Shown one piece after another: positions 34,112-46,926 of a DNA stretch of 64,000 bases (positions are counted from its first letter, which is position 1; every line of letters starts with the position of its first letter). The notes beneath the pieces were generated by a model that was not told the origin of the DNA, searched no databases, and worked only from the letters and a program-made list of their open reading frames with translations. Source of the DNA: Buttiauxella massiliensis (lineage in GTDB: Bacteria > Pseudomonadota > Gammaproteobacteria > Enterobacterales > Enterobacteriaceae); NCBI RefSeq assembly GCF_902500225.1, contig NZ_LR722658.1, positions 62,001-126,000 on the forward strand. The letters are read 5' to 3'. The position numbers were made by a program, and so were the translations under genes.

Positions 34112-34549
34112 CTAGTTCCCAAAACCTTTAGACGGCGTGAATGTGTTTTCAACAATCGGCGCTGCATCGGTTTGAGGGACATGGCATTGCAGGCAGAAGT
34201 AACGACGCGGTGCCACATTAGAAAGCACGTTGCCGTCGCTGTCCATAAAGTGCGTCGGGCTAACGCGCGGCGCTCCCGTGGTGCGGTAATGTTCGACACC
34301 GTGGCATTGCAGACAACGGTTGGTGTTTTTGGAAACCTGATAGCCGTCGACGCTATGTGGGATCATCGGCGGCTGGTTTACGTAATTCAGCGCCATACGC
34401 CCCTGCTGTTTCGGCATTTTGACAGAGCCTTCCGGCGTGCCGGAAACCTCTGGCGACTGCGTGAGATCAACGCTGTTCGCCGCCCACAATGCGCCACTGA
34501 CCAAAAACACCAACGCCGTCATCCATTTGAATAACATTTTCTTGTTCAT
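34112..34549 (-). CDS. napB: Periplasmic nitrate reductase diheme subunit NapB
   Basis: NapB relays electrons from NapC to NapA. The 145-residue precursor has a signal peptide (about residues 1-23, ending ALWA) and two heme sites, CLQCHGVEH and CLQCHVPQ, with conserved histidines in MIPHSVDGYQ and SPTHFMDSDG. It lies 10 bases after napA and 8 before napC. In E. coli napG and napH lie between napA and napB; here there is no room for them. Confidence 0.97.
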   Translation of the reverse strand: MNKKMLFKWMTALVFLVSGALWAANSVDLTQSPEVSGTPEGSVKMPKQQGRMALNYVNQPPMIPHSVDGYQVSKNTNRCLQCHGVEHYRTTGAPRVSPTHFMDSDGNVLSNVAPRRYFCLQCHVPQTDAAPIVENTFTPSKGFGN

Positions 34550-34559
34550 GATATCCCCC

Positions 34560-37046
34560 TTAAACCTTCGCCAGTTTTACTGCGCATTTCTTGTAATCCG
34601 TCTCTTTGGAGAGCGGATCGGTCGCATCCAGCGTCAGGTTATTCACCAGTTGCGCGGCATCAAAGAACGGCATGTACACCAGACCCTGCGGTGGGCGGTT
34701 GCGCCCGCGAGTTTCAACAATCGAAATCACTTCGCCACGGCGCGATACCACTTTCACTTTGTCGCCACGGCGCAAATCACGCTTTTTGGCATCAAGCGGA
34801 TGGATAAACAACAGCGCTTCCGGGAAGGCACGGTGCAGTTCCGGTACGCGGCGCGTCATACTGCCGGTGTGCCAGTGTTCCAGCACGCGTCCGGTGGATA
34901 ACCACAGGTCGTATTCTGCATCCGGGGATTCTGCCGCTGGCTCAAATGGCAGTGCGAAAATCACCGCTTTGCCGTCCGGCTTGCCGTAGAACTTGAAGCC
35001 TTCGCCCGCTTTCACGTAAGGGTCATGACCTTCGCTGTAACGCCAGAGTGTTTCTTTGCCATCGACCACCGGCCAGCGCAAACCGCGCGCTTTGTGGTAA
35101 TCATCAAACGGAGCGAGATCGTGCCCGTGACCACGGCCAAATGCGGCGTACTCCTCGAACAACCCTTTTTGCAGGTAGAAACCTAACTCGTGGGATTCGT
35201 CATTCAACTGCCCTTCAGCCAGTTCAGTGACCGGGAATTTGCTGACGTTCGAGTTAGCAAACAGCACGTCAAATAGCGTTTTGCCCCGGTATTCTGGTTT
35301 CTGATCGATAAGTTCCACAGGCCACACTTCTTCAACTTTGAAGCGCTTCGCAAACTGGACGAGCTGCCAGAGATCCGATTTTGCCTCACCCGGTGCCTTG
35401 ACCTGCTGGCGCCAGAACTGGGTGCGGCGTTCGGCGTTGCCGTAAGCGCCCTCTTTTTCCACCCACATTGCGGTTGGCAGGATCAGATCCGCGCTCAGGG
35501 CACTGATCGTAGGATATGGATCGGAAACGATGATGAAGTTGCGCGGATCGCGCCAGCCCGGCATACGCTCTTCGGTAATGTTCGGCCCGGCCTGCATGTT
35601 GTTGTTACACATCACCCAGTAGACATTGAGCTTGCCATCTTTCAGCGCGCGGTCCTGGGCCACGGCATGTAAACCCACTTTTGCCGGGATGGTGCCTGCC
35701 GGCAACTGCCACATGTTTTCGGTGATTTGGCGATGCTTCTCGTTCGTCACCACCATGTCTGCTGGCAAACGATGGGAGAAAGTGCCGACTTCACGCGCTG
35801 TACCGCATGCCGATGGTTGGCCGGTTAAGGAGAATGGCCCGCAGCCCGGCTGAGAGATTTTTCCGGTGAGCAAATGGATGTTGTAAACCAGGTTGTTGGC
35901 CCACACACCACGCGAGTGCTGGTTGAAGCCCATTGTCCAGTAAGAGATCACTTTTTTGTTCGGGTCGGCGTACAGCTTCGCCAGCGCTTCAAGCTGGTCT
36001 TGCGGAACACCGCTCATCTCAGCGGTTTTTTCCAACGTGTACTCGGCAACGAACGCTTTGTAATCTTCAAAACTCATTGGCTCAGAGGCATCTGAACCTG
36101 GGTTTTTCGCTGCTTTTTCCAGTGGATGCGTCGGGCGCAAACCGTAACCAATATCCGTCACGCCTTTACGCAGATTCACATGCTGCTTAAAGAAGGATTC
36201 GTTTATCGCGTTGTTCTGAATAATGTAATTGGCGATATAGTTCAAAATCGCCAGGTCAGTTTGTGGCGTGAACACCATGCCGTTATCTGCCAACTCAAAA
36301 CTACGATGCTGGAAGGTAGAAAGAACGGCGACTTCAACGTTTTCATTCGACAGGCGGCGGTTGGTGATGCGCGACCATAAAACCGGGTGCATCTCGGCCA
36401 TGTTCGAACCCCACAGCACGAACGCGTCGCCCTGCTCGATATCGTCGTAGCAGCCCATCGGCTCGTCCATGCCGAAAGTACGCATGAAACCCACAACAGC
36501 TGAAGCCATGCAGTGGCGTGCGTTCGGGTCAAGGTTGTTGGAACGGAAACCGGCTTTGAATAATTTAGAGGCGGCATAACCTTCCCATACCGTCCACTGG
36601 CCGGAGCCAAACATACCGACCGCTTCCGGCCCTTTCTCTTTCAGGCTGGTCTTGAATTTTTGCTCCATGATGTCGAAGGCCTGATCCCAGGTGATGGGAG
36701 CGAACTCACCTTCTTTATCATACTGCCCGTCTTTCATGCGCAACAGCGGCTGCGTAAGGCGGTCTTTTCCGTACATGATTTTTGGCAGGAAGTAGCCTTT
36801 GATGCAGTTCAGGCCACGGTTAACCGGCGCATCCGGGTCGCCCTGGCTTGCAACAACTCGCCCGTCCTGGGTACCGACTAATACGCCACAACCGGTGCCG
36901 CAGAAACGGCATGGGGCTTTGTCCCATTTGATAGCATCTTGTTTCCCGACAACCGCACGGGCAACGCTCGGTACGCTAAGGCCAGCGGCGGCCGCCGCGG
37001 CTGCAATAGCGTTCGCTTTCATAAAGCTACGACGACTGAGTTTCAT
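34560..37046 (-). CDS. napA: Periplasmic nitrate reductase catalytic subunit NapA
   Basis: NapA reduces nitrate to nitrite in the periplasm at a molybdenum bis-MGD centre. The 828-residue precursor, the E. coli length, has a twin-arginine signal ([10 protein letters not shown]), a [4Fe-4S] site ([13 protein letters not shown] with the fourth cysteine in GLNCIKGY) and the molybdenum-ligand cysteine in [16 protein letters not shown]. The start overlaps the napD stop by 4 bases. Confidence 0.98.
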   Translation of the reverse strand: MKLSRRSFMKANAIAAAAAAAGLSVPSVARAVVGKQDAIKWDKAPCRFCGTGCGVLVGTQDGRVVASQGDPDAPVNRGLNCIKGYFLPKIMYGKDRLTQPLLRMKDGQYDKEGEFAPITWDQAFDIMEQKFKTSLKEKGPEAVGMFGSGQWTVWEGYAASKLFKAGFRSNNLDPNARHCMASAVVGFMRTFGMDEPMGCYDDIEQGDAFVLWGSNMAEMHPVLWSRITNRRLSNENVEVAVLSTFQHRSFELADNGMVFTPQTDLAILNYIANYIIQNNAINESFFKQHVNLRKGVTDIGYGLRPTHPLEKAAKNPGSDASEPMSFEDYKAFVAEYTLEKTAEMSGVPQDQLEALAKLYADPNKKVISYWTMGFNQHSRGVWANNLVYNIHLLTGKISQPGCGPFSLTGQPSACGTAREVGTFSHRLPADMVVTNEKHRQITENMWQLPAGTIPAKVGLHAVAQDRALKDGKLNVYWVMCNNNMQAGPNITEERMPGWRDPRNFIIVSDPYPTISALSADLILPTAMWVEKEGAYGNAERRTQFWRQQVKAPGEAKSDLWQLVQFAKRFKVEEVWPVELIDQKPEYRGKTLFDVLFANSNVSKFPVTELAEGQLNDESHELGFYLQKGLFEEYAAFGRGHGHDLAPFDDYHKARGLRWPVVDGKETLWRYSEGHDPYVKAGEGFKFYGKPDGKAVIFALPFEPAAESPDAEYDLWLSTGRVLEHWHTGSMTRRVPELHRAFPEALLFIHPLDAKKRDLRRGDKVKVVSRRGEVISIVETRGRNRPPQGLVYMPFFDAAQLVNNLTLDATDPLSKETDYKKCAVKLAKV

Positions 37047-37306
37047 GGTGTTTCCTCACCTTGCTCATCCTGCTGGTGATAAACCAGCGACACCGCCAGC
37101 ACGCCCGCAATATTGCGTGCCGACTCGATTTGATTCAGCAGCACGTCACTACGTTCTGCTTCCATAACTACGACCAATTTGCCGTGTTCAGCATCACTTG
37201 CCGCGACTTCGCTGCCAGGTAATTCGTTTAATGCGGCACTGACCGCGAGAATATTGTGTGGTTGCGCCTGAACGACCAGGCCTACGACATGCCAGTTAGC
37301 TCGCAT
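37043..37306 (-). CDS. napD: NapA signal-peptide chaperone NapD
   Basis: NapD is a small cytoplasmic chaperone that binds the Tat signal of NapA until the cofactor is loaded. The 87-residue protein shows the ferredoxin-like fold pattern ([32 protein letters not shown]). It overlaps napA by 4 bases and napF by 11. Confidence 0.95.
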   Translation of the reverse strand: MRANWHVVGLVVQAQPHNILAVSAALNELPGSEVAASDAEHGKLVVVMEAERSDVLLNQIESARNIAGVLAVSLVYHQQDEQGEETP

Positions 37307-37787
37307 TTGCGTGCCTCATCTTGATGGCTGAAACCGGACAACCCGATATACATGCCCCGCAAGCGGTGCAATCGGTGTGATTGAGCAGAGGTTGTGCGAT
37401 ACCCTGCAAAGAAGGGTGAAATGAAATAGCCTGCATGTCGCAGGTGTCCTGGCAGCTACGGCATTCGATGCTGTTTTTAGCCAGGCAGTTATCGCCAATC
37501 GACAGCGTGTGTTCCCACGGGGAAACGTCACGCGCCAGGAAGAGTTGTTCCGGGCAAGCTTGTGCGCAGGCGTAGCAAAAAGTGCATTCACCGTGATCAA
37601 AGTTAACTTCGGGATAGCCGCCCTGGCCGCGTTTCAGAACGCGAGTTTCGCAGGCCGACAAACAGGTATCGCAGCGAGTGCAATCCACAAGGAAATGGTT
37701 TTCATCTCCGCTCCAGGGTGGGCGGAAAGCAGTTGCGGAGCGTCGAAAGCTCCCGGTCAATAATCCACGTCGGGAAAAATCAGCCAT
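37296..37787 (-). CDS. napF: Ferredoxin-type protein NapF
   Basis: NapF is a cytoplasmic iron-sulfur protein tied to NapA maturation. The 163-residue product has ferredoxin-type cysteine clusters: CTRCDTCLSACE, CTFCYACAQACP, CRSCQDTCD and CTACGACISGCP. MADFSRRGLLTGSFRR begins at the ATG at 37787, with AAGGATG upstream. It is the first gene of the operon; about 200 bases upstream hold NarP-like heptamers and an FNR-like half-site. Confidence 0.95.
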   Translation of the reverse strand: MADFSRRGLLTGSFRRSATAFRPPWSGDENHFLVDCTRCDTCLSACETRVLKRGQGGYPEVNFDHGECTFCYACAQACPEQLFLARDVSPWEHTLSIGDNCLAKNSIECRSCQDTCDMQAISFHPSLQGIAQPLLNHTDCTACGACISGCPVSAIKMRHANAS

Positions 37788-37918
37788 CAGGCACATCCTT
37801 GCATCACAAATGCCGCCTTAGCAGTGCTGAAGCCGGCAAACACACCTGTGTTATCTCCGTAATTTTCTACGGGTTTTTATAGAGTGATACGTTATGTGAC
37901 AAAGGGGGAGTAGAGGCA

Positions 37919-37953
37919 TCACCCTTTAGGGGTAAATACAGGGGTAGGATCAA
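37919..37953 (-). promoter_or_regulatory. Candidate NarP/NarL and FNR sites of the nap operon
   Basis: TCACCCT-TT-AGGGGTA (37919-37934) is a 7-2-7 arrangement like the NarP site TACCNMT-N2-AKNGGTA: the right half is a full match and the left matches at about five positions. A second heptamer AGGGGTA stands at 37940-37946. Next to it, on the minus strand, TTGATCC (37953-37947) resembles an FNR half-site. Location about 130-165 bases upstream of napF. Confidence 0.6.
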
Positions 37954-37973
37954 AAAGGAATTCGGTTTGTAAA

Positions 37974-38007
37974 ACAAACACTCACCCCGACTCACAGACG
38001 GGGTGAG
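37974..38007 (-). terminator. Terminator of aegA
   Basis: A perfect 9-bp stem CTCACCCCG/CGGGGTGAG with a 9-base loop follows the aegA stop on the minus strand and leads into TGTTTGTTTTA, a broken T-tract. Confidence 0.7.
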
Positions 38008-38015
38008 ATTAACGT

Positions 38016-40337
<2,322 letters not shown>

Positions 40338-42053
40338 GTGATAGTAAAACGCTCGCTCTCCACAAGCCTTGCCCGAGCTTTCTTTTACATTATTCTGCTA
40401 TCGCTGCTTTCCACAGGCATCGCGATGTTAACCCTTGCCAGCAGTTTGCGAGATGCCGAAGCGATTAACGTCGCAGGTTCGTTACGTATGCAGAGCTATC
40501 GCCTGGGATATGATTTGCAAGGCGACCGCATCAATCTGGACAAACATCTTGAGCAGTACAGCCAGTCGCTGCGCTCTCCAGCCCTGCTTAAAATTGAAAA
40601 ATTCTGGGTTCCTGCTGAAGTCCGTAACCGTTTCGCGGTGATTAACCATGCCTGGTCCGATATGGAAAACCATATTCGCCAGGGCGATTTGCAGTGGTAC
40701 AAGGCCAACATTACCGGCTATGTGGCACAAATTGACCTGTTTGTCCTGGCCCTTCAACATTATGCCGAACGCAAAATGATGCAGGTGGTGATAGCTTCAG
40801 TGGTGGGCTTTATTGCCATTTTCACGCTGGTCTTTTTCACCCTACGCCGCTTTCGCCACCAGGTTGTGGCACCTCTGAACAAACTAATGGAAGCAAGTCG
40901 CACTATTGAACGCGGTGAGTTTGATTACCCACCACTAAACACACAGCTACCCAATGAGCTGGGCTTGTTGTCACATACTTTCACGCGCATGTCGGGCGAG
41001 TTACATAAACTTTATCGTTCACTTGAAGAAAGCGTGCAGGAAAAAACGCTGCACCTGCAGGAAGCCAATCAGACGCTGGAAGTGCTATATGCCTGCTCAC
41101 AGGCACTGACCGTCAGCACCATAGACCAGTACTGTTTTGAAAGAGTATTGCAGCAGGTACGTCAGAAAACACCGGTCAATTATCTAGAGATGAAAACGGG
41201 TGAAAACTGGAAAATACAGGAAGGTGTTAAGCATGATAATGATGCATGGCAAATATTGCCGATTGTGCTTGAGAATAAAGAATTAGGTTTGCTCCGCTGG
41301 CAGGCTCCAGAAGGTGTTCCGCCACTGCCATTAATGCAAAGTCTGGCAAATATGTTGGGCCGTGGTCTCTACTTCAACCAGGCGCAAAAGCACTATCAAC
41401 AATTGCTGCTGATGGAAGAGCGCGCGACAATTGCCCGGGAATTACACGACTCGCTGGCGCAAGTGCTCTCTTATTTACGTATCCAACTCACGTTACTCAA
41501 ACGTGCGGTACCGGCAGAAAACCAGCCTGCACAGCGCATTATTGGTGATTTTTCCCAAGCGCTGAACGACGCCTACCGCCAGCTACGTGAACTGTTAACG
41601 ACCTTCCGCCTGACACTTCAGCAAGCCGATTTACCTTCCGCATTGCAGGAGATGATTGCCCCGCTGCGCAACCAGACTGAAGCCGTTATTACCATGGATT
41701 GCGACATACCCACTCAGGCGCTGGATGCCTCGCAACAGGTACATTTACTGCAGATTATTCGTGAGGGTGTGCTGAATGCTATTAAACATGCGCACGCACA
41801 AAAAATATCCGTAAGCTGTAATACATCCCCTAATGGGATTCATACTGTGAGTATTCTTGATGATGGTTCTGGAATTGCCAGTCTGACGGAGCCTGAAGGG
41901 CATTACGGATTGAACATTATGCACGAACGCGCAGCTCGTTTAGGTGGCGAGCTGGCTATTTCCCGCCCCGCAGAGGGTGGGACGTTGATTACGATGACTT
42001 TTCGTTCGCCGCCGTCAGACCAGGCAACGAACGAAACGCCGGTGAACCTATAA
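40338..42053 (+). CDS. narQ: Nitrate/nitrite sensor histidine kinase NarQ
   Basis: NarQ senses periplasmic nitrate or nitrite and phosphorylates NarP (and NarL). The 571-residue protein has two membrane helices (about 14-34 and 146-167), the periplasmic P-box nitrate site in NVAGSLRMQSYRLGYDL, a HAMP domain (PLNKLMEASRTIERGEFDYP), a HisKA_3 box with the phosphorylated histidine in TIARELHDSLAQVLSYLRIQ, and an ATPase domain (GLNIMHERAARLGGEL). Its start is GTG with no strong ribosome site. narP follows after 32 bases. Confidence 0.96.
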   Translation: MIVKRSLSTSLARAFFYIILLSLLSTGIAMLTLASSLRDAEAINVAGSLRMQSYRLGYDLQGDRINLDKHLEQYSQSLRSPALLKIEKFWVPAEVRNRFAVINHAWSDMENHIRQGDLQWYKANITGYVAQIDLFVLALQHYAERKMMQVVIASVVGFIAIFTLVFFTLRRFRHQVVAPLNKLMEASRTIERGEFDYPPLNTQLPNELGLLSHTFTRMSGELHKLYRSLEESVQEKTLHLQEANQTLEVLYACSQALTVSTIDQYCFERVLQQVRQKTPVNYLEMKTGENWKIQEGVKHDNDAWQILPIVLENKELGLLRWQAPEGVPPLPLMQSLANMLGRGLYFNQAQKHYQQLLLMEERATIARELHDSLAQVLSYLRIQLTLLKRAVPAENQPAQRIIGDFSQALNDAYRQLRELLTTFRLTLQQADLPSALQEMIAPLRNQTEAVITMDCDIPTQALDASQQVHLLQIIREGVLNAIKHAHAQKISVSCNTSPNGIHTVSILDDGSGIASLTEPEGHYGLNIMHERAARLGGELAISRPAEGGTLITMTFRSPPSDQATNETPVNL

Positions 42054-42085
42054 CGATAATAATGTGAACAATATTGGGAGTTGTG

Positions 42086-42730
42086 ATGAGTGAGAAAAAT
42101 GTCTGCCAGGTATTAATCGTCGATGATCATCCGTTAATGCGCCGTGGCATCCGCCAGTTGCTGGAAATGGATGACAGTTTTAGTGTGGTGGGTGAAGCAA
42201 GCAGCGGCGCAGAAGCCATTAGCCTTGCGAATCGCCTGACCCCTGATCTGATTTTGCTCGATCTGAATATGAAAGGCTTGAGCGGGTTGGACACGTTAAA
42301 CGCCCTGCGCCGTGATGGCGTCAGTGCCCGTATCGTCGTGCTGACAGTTTCTGATTCGCGCAGCGATATTTTCACCCTGATAGATGCCGGAGCAGACGGT
42401 TATTTGCTTAAAGACAGCGACCCGGACGTACTGCTGGAAGATATACACCGTGGTGCAACTGAAGGCGAAGCTTACAGTGAGCAAGTTGCTGAATACTTAC
42501 GAACCCGCAGCACAGATAAACGCAGTGATGACCCTTTTGCAGTATTAACCGAACGTGAGCTAGATGTGTTGCAAGAAGTTGCCAAAGGATTGTCAAACAA
42601 GCAGATTGCCTCTGGCCTGCATATATCAGAAGAGACTGTGAAAGTGCATATACGCAATTTGCTGCGCAAACTTCAGGTGCGTTCGCGAGTCGCGGCAACA
42701 GTACTTTTCCTTGAAAATCGGGGCTTCTAA
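42086..42730 (+). CDS. narP: Nitrate/nitrite response regulator NarP
   Basis: A NarL/FixJ-type response regulator of 214 residues. The receiver domain has VDDHP, the phospho-acceptor aspartate in ILLDLNMKGLSGLDTL, and the lysine in GYLLKDSDP. The C-terminal LuxR helix-turn-helix is LTERELDVLQEVAKGLSNKQ through VKVHIRNLLRKLQVRSRVAA. The sequence is NarP-like, not NarL-like (LNALRRDGV, LRKLQVRSRVAATVLFLE). GGGAG precedes the ATG. In E. coli narP is far from narQ, beside the nap-ccm genes; here it forms an operon with narQ. Confidence 0.94.
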   Translation: MSEKNVCQVLIVDDHPLMRRGIRQLLEMDDSFSVVGEASSGAEAISLANRLTPDLILLDLNMKGLSGLDTLNALRRDGVSARIVVLTVSDSRSDIFTLIDAGADGYLLKDSDPDVLLEDIHRGATEGEAYSEQVAEYLRTRSTDKRSDDPFAVLTERELDVLQEVAKGLSNKQIASGLHISEETVKVHIRNLLRKLQVRSRVAATVLFLENRGF

Positions 42731-42879
42731 GCCCTATTTCAACAGGTAAAACACCTACATAGCACGAAAATAATTTACATTATCTCCTTATTTCCTCCAC
42801 GTTTGGGCTTGCTGTTAAGGCTACAGTGACAACTGATATCAATAATCACAATCTGAAGTACTGACGAGGTCCTGACTGA

Positions 42880-45800
42880 ATGGCGAATTTCTTTATTAAT
42901 CGCCCCATTTTTGCCTGGGTGCTGGCCATTATTTTGTGCCTGACCGGCGCACTGGCTATTTTTTCATTGCCCGTAGAGCAATATCCCGACCTCGCTCCGC
43001 CAAATGTGCGAATCACTGCGAACTACCCTGGTGCGTCAGCACAAACGCTGGAAAACACGGTCACTCAGGTTATCGAGCAGAATATGACCGGGCTGGACAA
43101 CATGATGTATATGTCGTCCCAAAGTAGCAGCGCAGGCCAGGCGACGATCACGCTGAGCTTTAAAGCCGGAACCGACCCAGATGAAGCCGTGCAGCAGGTG
43201 CAAAACCAGTTGCAATCTGCATTACGTAAATTGCCGCAGGCCGTGCAAACCCAGGGCGTAACGGTTAGAAAAACCGGCGATACCAACATTCTAATGGTGG
43301 CGTTTGTGTCTACCGACGGCAGCATGGATAAGCAAGATATCGCGGACTACGTCGCCAGTAATATTCAGGATCCTATAAGCCGTATTAACGGCGTCGGTGA
43401 TGTGGATGCCTACGGTTCGCAATATTCAATGCGTATCTGGCTCGACCCGACCAAACTCACCAGTTTCCAGATGACCACGCAGGATGTGGTGGATGCGATT
43501 AAATCGCAGAATGCACAAATTGCGGTCGGGCAGCTAGGTGGAACGCCTTCTGTCGATATGCAGGCGCTGAACGCCACCGTTAATTCTCAGTCACTGCTGC
43601 AAACGCCGCAGCAATTCAAAGACATTACGCTGCGTGTAAATCAGGATGGATCTCTGGTTTCGCTGGGCGATGTTGCAGAAGTTGAACTAGGTGCCGAGAA
43701 GTACGACTTCCTGAGCCGTTATAACGGGCAAGCAGCGTCAGGCCTGGGAATTAAACTCGCCTCGGGCGCTAACGAGATGGAAACTGATAAACTCGCCCGC
43801 GCAAAAATTGAAGAATTATCGCAGTACTTCCCTCATGGCCTGGAAGCGAAGATTGCTTACGAAACCACGCCTTTTGTGAAAGCCTCGATTACTGATGTAG
43901 TGAAAACTCTGCTGGAAGCCATCCTACTGGTATTCCTCGTCATGTATCTTTTCTTACAGAACTTCAGAGCGACGTTAATTCCGACTATCGCCGTGCCGGT
44001 AGTATTATTGGGTACCTTCTCCGTCCTGTATGCGTTTGGCTACAGCATTAACACCCTGACGATGTTTGCCATGGTTCTGGCTATCGGTTTGTTAGTTGAC
44101 GACGCCATCGTGGTGGTCGAAAACGTTGAACGCATCATGAGTGAGGAAGGGTTATCACCCAAAGAAGCGACCCGAAAATCAATGGGCCAGATCCAAGGCG
44201 CGTTGGTTGGGATTGCAATGGTGCTGTCAGCGGTGTTTGTACCGATGGCATTTTTTGGCGGCACCACAGGGGCGATATACCGCCAGTTCTCGATAACCAT
44301 CGTTTCCGCGATGGTGCTATCAGTATTAGTGGCAATGATTCTGACGCCCGCGTTGTGTGCCACCATTCTCAAGCCATTGCATAAAGGTGAACATCACGGC
44401 CAGAAAGGTTTCTTTGGCTGGTTTAACCGCATGTTTAACCGCAATGCACTGCGCTATGAATCTGCTGTCGGCAAAATTCTGGCGCACAGTCTGCGCTGGA
44501 TCCTGATTTATGTGCTGCTGATTGGCGGCATGGTGTTCCTGTTCCTGCGCCTGCCAACCTCTTTCCTGCCGCTGGAAGATCAGGGTGTATTCACCACTTC
44601 AATACAATTGCCGAGCGGCTCTACGCAGCAGCAAACTACCAAAGTGGTGGAAAAGCTTGAGCAGTATTATCTGACCAAAGAGAAAGATAACGTACTGTCG
44701 GTGTTTGCCACTATAGGCTCCGGCCCCGGCGGTAACGGGCAAAACGTGGCGCGCATGTTTGTACGCCTGAAAGACTGGGATGTACGTGACCCGAATACCG
44801 CCAGTTCTTTTGCCATTATCGAGCGGGCAACAAAAGCCTTCCGTGATATTAAAGAAGCACGTGTGATAGCCAGCAGCCCACCGGCCATCAGCGGTTTAGG
44901 TAACGCAGCTGGGTTTGATATGGAATTGCAAGACCACGCAGGTGCCGGGCACGATGCGCTCATGCAGGCGCGCGATCAGTTACTGGATATGGCGAGCGAT
45001 GAAAAACTGCTGACTCGCGTGCGTCACAACGGTTTAGACGATAGCCCGCAAATGCAGATCGATATCGACCAACGAAAAGCGCAAGCATTGGGCGTATCCA
45101 TTGACGATATCAATAACACGCTGCAAACCGCCTGGGGTTCCAGCTACGTGAACGATTTTATGGATCGTGGCCGTGTGAAAAAGGTATATGTGCAGGCAGG
45201 AGCGAAATATCGCATGCTGCCGGAAGACATTAACCAGTGGTATGTGCGTAACAAAGACGGTGGAATGGTGCCTTTCTCTGCTTTTGCCAGCTCGCACTGG
45301 GAAACAGGGTCACCACGTCTCGAACGTTATAACGGTTATTCAGCTTTGGAAATTGTCGGTGAAGCAGCACCTGGTGTAAGTACCGGGACCGCGATGCAGG
45401 TGATGGAAACCTTGGTGCAAAAGCTGCCAACAGGTTTTGGCCTGGAATGGACCGGTATGTCTTATCAGGAACGGCTATCAGGGGCGCAGGCTCCAGCGCT
45501 GTACGCCATCTCGCTATTAGTGGTGTTCCTGTGCCTGGCGGCACTTTATGAAAGCTGGTCAGTGCCATTCTCGGTGATGCTGGTTGTTCCGTTGGGGGTA
45601 GTTGGTGCACTGCTGGCAACCTGGATGCGTGGGCTGGAAAACGATGTGTACTTCCAGGTGGGGCTGTTAACGGTTATAGGATTGGCGGCCAAGAACGCCA
45701 TTCTGATTGTTGAGTTCGCCAACGATATGAATGCCCAGGGCCGCGAACTGGTTGCCGCAGCGCTTGACGCCTGCCGCCAACGTTTACGCCCGATACTGAT

Positions 45801-45996
45801 GACATCCCTGGCGTTTATCTTCGGCGTGTTGCCAATGGCAACCAGCAGCGGTGCGGGTTCCGGTAGCCAGCATGCAGTGGGTACCGGGGTGATGGGCGGG
45901 ATGATTTCAGCGACCGTGCTGGCGATATTCTTCGTGCCATTGTTCTTCGTGCTGGTGCGCAGACGATTCCCGCTCAAAGAACATTCAGATAGCTAA
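42880..45996 (+). CDS. acrD: Aminoglycoside/multidrug RND efflux pump AcrD
   Basis: AcrD is an inner membrane RND proton antiporter that exports aminoglycosides and other amphiphilic compounds through AcrA and TolC. The 1038-residue product has twelve predicted membrane helices. The proton-relay aspartates are in [16 protein letters not shown] in helix 4, and the lysine is in [16 protein letters not shown] in helix 10. The start [17 protein letters not shown] is standard. It lies downstream of narP in the same direction, 149 bases apart, as narQ-acrD neighbours do in E. coli. Confidence 0.96.
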   Translation: MANFFINRPIFAWVLAIILCLTGALAIFSLPVEQYPDLAPPNVRITANYPGASAQTLENTVTQVIEQNMTGLDNMMYMSSQSSSAGQATITLSFKAGTDPDEAVQQVQNQLQSALRKLPQAVQTQGVTVRKTGDTNILMVAFVSTDGSMDKQDIADYVASNIQDPISRINGVGDVDAYGSQYSMRIWLDPTKLTSFQMTTQDVVDAIKSQNAQIAVGQLGGTPSVDMQALNATVNSQSLLQTPQQFKDITLRVNQDGSLVSLGDVAEVELGAEKYDFLSRYNGQAASGLGIKLASGANEMETDKLARAKIEELSQYFPHGLEAKIAYETTPFVKASITDVVKTLLEAILLVFLVMYLFLQNFRATLIPTIAVPVVLLGTFSVLYAFGYSINTLTMFAMVLAIGLLVDDAIVVVENVERIMSEEGLSPKEATRKSMGQIQGALVGIAMVLSAVFVPMAFFGGTTGAIYRQFSITIVSAMVLSVLVAMILTPALCATILKPLHKGEHHGQKGFFGWFNRMFNRNALRYESAVGKILAHSLRWILIYVLLIGGMVFLFLRLPTSFLPLEDQGVFTTSIQLPSGSTQQQTTKVVEKLEQYYLTKEKDNVLSVFATIGSGPGGNGQNVARMFVRLKDWDVRDPNTASSFAIIERATKAFRDIKEARVIASSPPAISGLGNAAGFDMELQDHAGAGHDALMQARDQLLDMASDEKLLTRVRHNGLDDSPQMQIDIDQRKAQALGVSIDDINNTLQTAWGSSYVNDFMDRGRVKKVYVQAGAKYRMLPEDINQWYVRNKDGGMVPFSAFASSHWETGSPRLERYNGYSALEIVGEAAPGVSTGTAMQVMETLVQKLPTGFGLEWTGMSYQERLSGAQAPALYAISLLVVFLCLAALYESWSVPFSVMLVVPLGVVGALLATWMRGLENDVYFQVGLLTVIGLAAKNAILIVEFANDMNAQGRELVAAALDACRQRLRPILMTSLAFIFGVLPMATSSGAGSGSQHAVGTGVMGGMISATVLAIFFVPLFFVLVRRRFPLKEHSDS

Positions 45997-46001
45997 CCAA
46001 C

Positions 46002-46030
46002 AAAAAAGCGACCTTAAGTGGTCGCTTTTT
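46002..46030. terminator. Terminator between acrD and ypfM
   Basis: The stem AAGCGACC/GGTCGCTT around TTAAGT, with A-run before and T-run after, ends acrD and can also end the convergent ypfM transcript. Confidence 0.9.
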
Positions 46031-46095
46031 GTATGGCTCAAAGGATATTGAGAATAAGAACATCATGTTCCCATTGTATTTTTTACCCGGTTAGA

Positions 46096-46155
46096 TCATT
46101 TACGAAGCATATCTTCAATGAAATCTTTCCAGTTCCCTAGTTCGTGCTCAATCAT
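46096..46155 (-). CDS. ypfM: Small protein YpfM (19 residues)
   Basis: A 19-codon frame encodes MIEHELGNWKDFIEDMLRK, nearly identical to E. coli YpfM, a small protein found downstream of acrD. It has GAGAGG 5 bases before the ATG and a good promoter upstream. No function is known. It is too short for usual gene callers and is supported by conservation of sequence and position. Confidence 0.92.
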   Translation of the reverse strand: MIEHELGNWKDFIEDMLRK

Positions 46156-46180
46156 AACCGCCTCTCTTATAATTGCTTTA

Positions 46181-46209
46181 ATTATACGTAATCCCTTCCA
46201 TGGAGTGAA
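46181..46209 (-). promoter_or_regulatory. Sigma-70 promoter of ypfM
   Basis: On the minus strand TTCACT (46209-46204) and a perfect TATAAT (46186-46181) are 17 bases apart, followed by the ribosome site and the ypfM ATG about 25 bases on. Confidence 0.8.
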
Positions 46210-46230
46210 GCGGCATTACTTTGCAGCTTC

Positions 46231-46565
46231 ACTGGCTATCTATCATCAAATATTGAGAGTCGACTGCGTATGGACTTAATTATTAGCTCAATAGGTATTT
46301 AATAATGTGACGAAACACTTGAAATAAAATGTTTCAGTTACTCAGCAGCTCTGCAAGCCGCGAAAATCGGACTTTTCGTAGCAACCAAAGACTCTGAACT
46401 CTCTACACGCCAAACGGCGATAAATTAATCAAAGCAGAAAAAAATCTCTATTACCTAACTTTTAGATTAGCAATTGAGTTATATTTTTCCTTGCAACTTT
46501 TTTATCATTTTATTTATTCTAAATTCCTGCATAAATAATCACTGCCAAAAATAAGGATTTAACCC
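46231..46565. other. Gene-free AT-rich stretch before yffB
   Basis: About 335 bases with no gene, repeat or RNA that I recognise. A short frame near 46335-46430 (about 30 codons) has no start signal and no known match. The last 100 bases are very AT-rich and probably hold the yffB-dapE promoter. Confidence 0.5.
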
Positions 46566-46922
46566 GTGATAATTCTCTACGGTATTAAAAACTGCGACAC
46601 CATCAAGAAAGCGCGCCGCTGGTTGGATACTCAAGGCGTGGAATATCAATTCCATGACTATCGTGTAGATGGGTTAGATGCCGAATTATTGAATAGTTTT
46701 ATTGCCGAATTAGGTTGGGAAGCACTGCTGAATACGCGAGGAACGACCTGGCGCAAACTCGACGAAGCACATCGCGCAAGTATTACTGACGCCCAAACTG
46801 CAGCAGCGCTAATGCTCAAAATGCCAGCAATCATCAAACGCCCATTGCTCTACGTGCCCGGTCAGCCTATGCTGCTGGGTTTCAATGAATCGAACTATAA
46901 TAAATTTATCAACGAGGTATAG
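46566..46922 (+). CDS. yffB: YffB, ArsC/Spx-like thioredoxin-fold protein
   Basis: A 118-residue member of the ArsC/Spx family, the length of E. coli YffB. It keeps the single N-terminal cysteine in [16 protein letters not shown] (C10) and the RGTTWRKL and AIIKRPLL segments. Arsenate reduction is not established for it; it may be a glutathione-dependent reductase. Start codon is GTG. dapE follows after 4 bases, so the two are an operon. Confidence 0.93.
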   Translation: MIILYGIKNCDTIKKARRWLDTQGVEYQFHDYRVDGLDAELLNSFIAELGWEALLNTRGTTWRKLDEAHRASITDAQTAAALMLKMPAIIKRPLLYVPGQPMLLGFNESNYNKFINEV

Positions 46923-46926
46923 AGCT

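Noticed and set aside
37851-37880. CCGTA-N6-TACGG hairpin followed by T-run upstream of napF
   Set aside because: The T-run is on the plus strand, where no gene reads into it; on the nap strand it is not terminator-like.
46326-46430. Short frames in the gap before yffB
   Set aside because: About 20-30 codons, no start signal of quality and no family I recognise, unlike ypfM close by.
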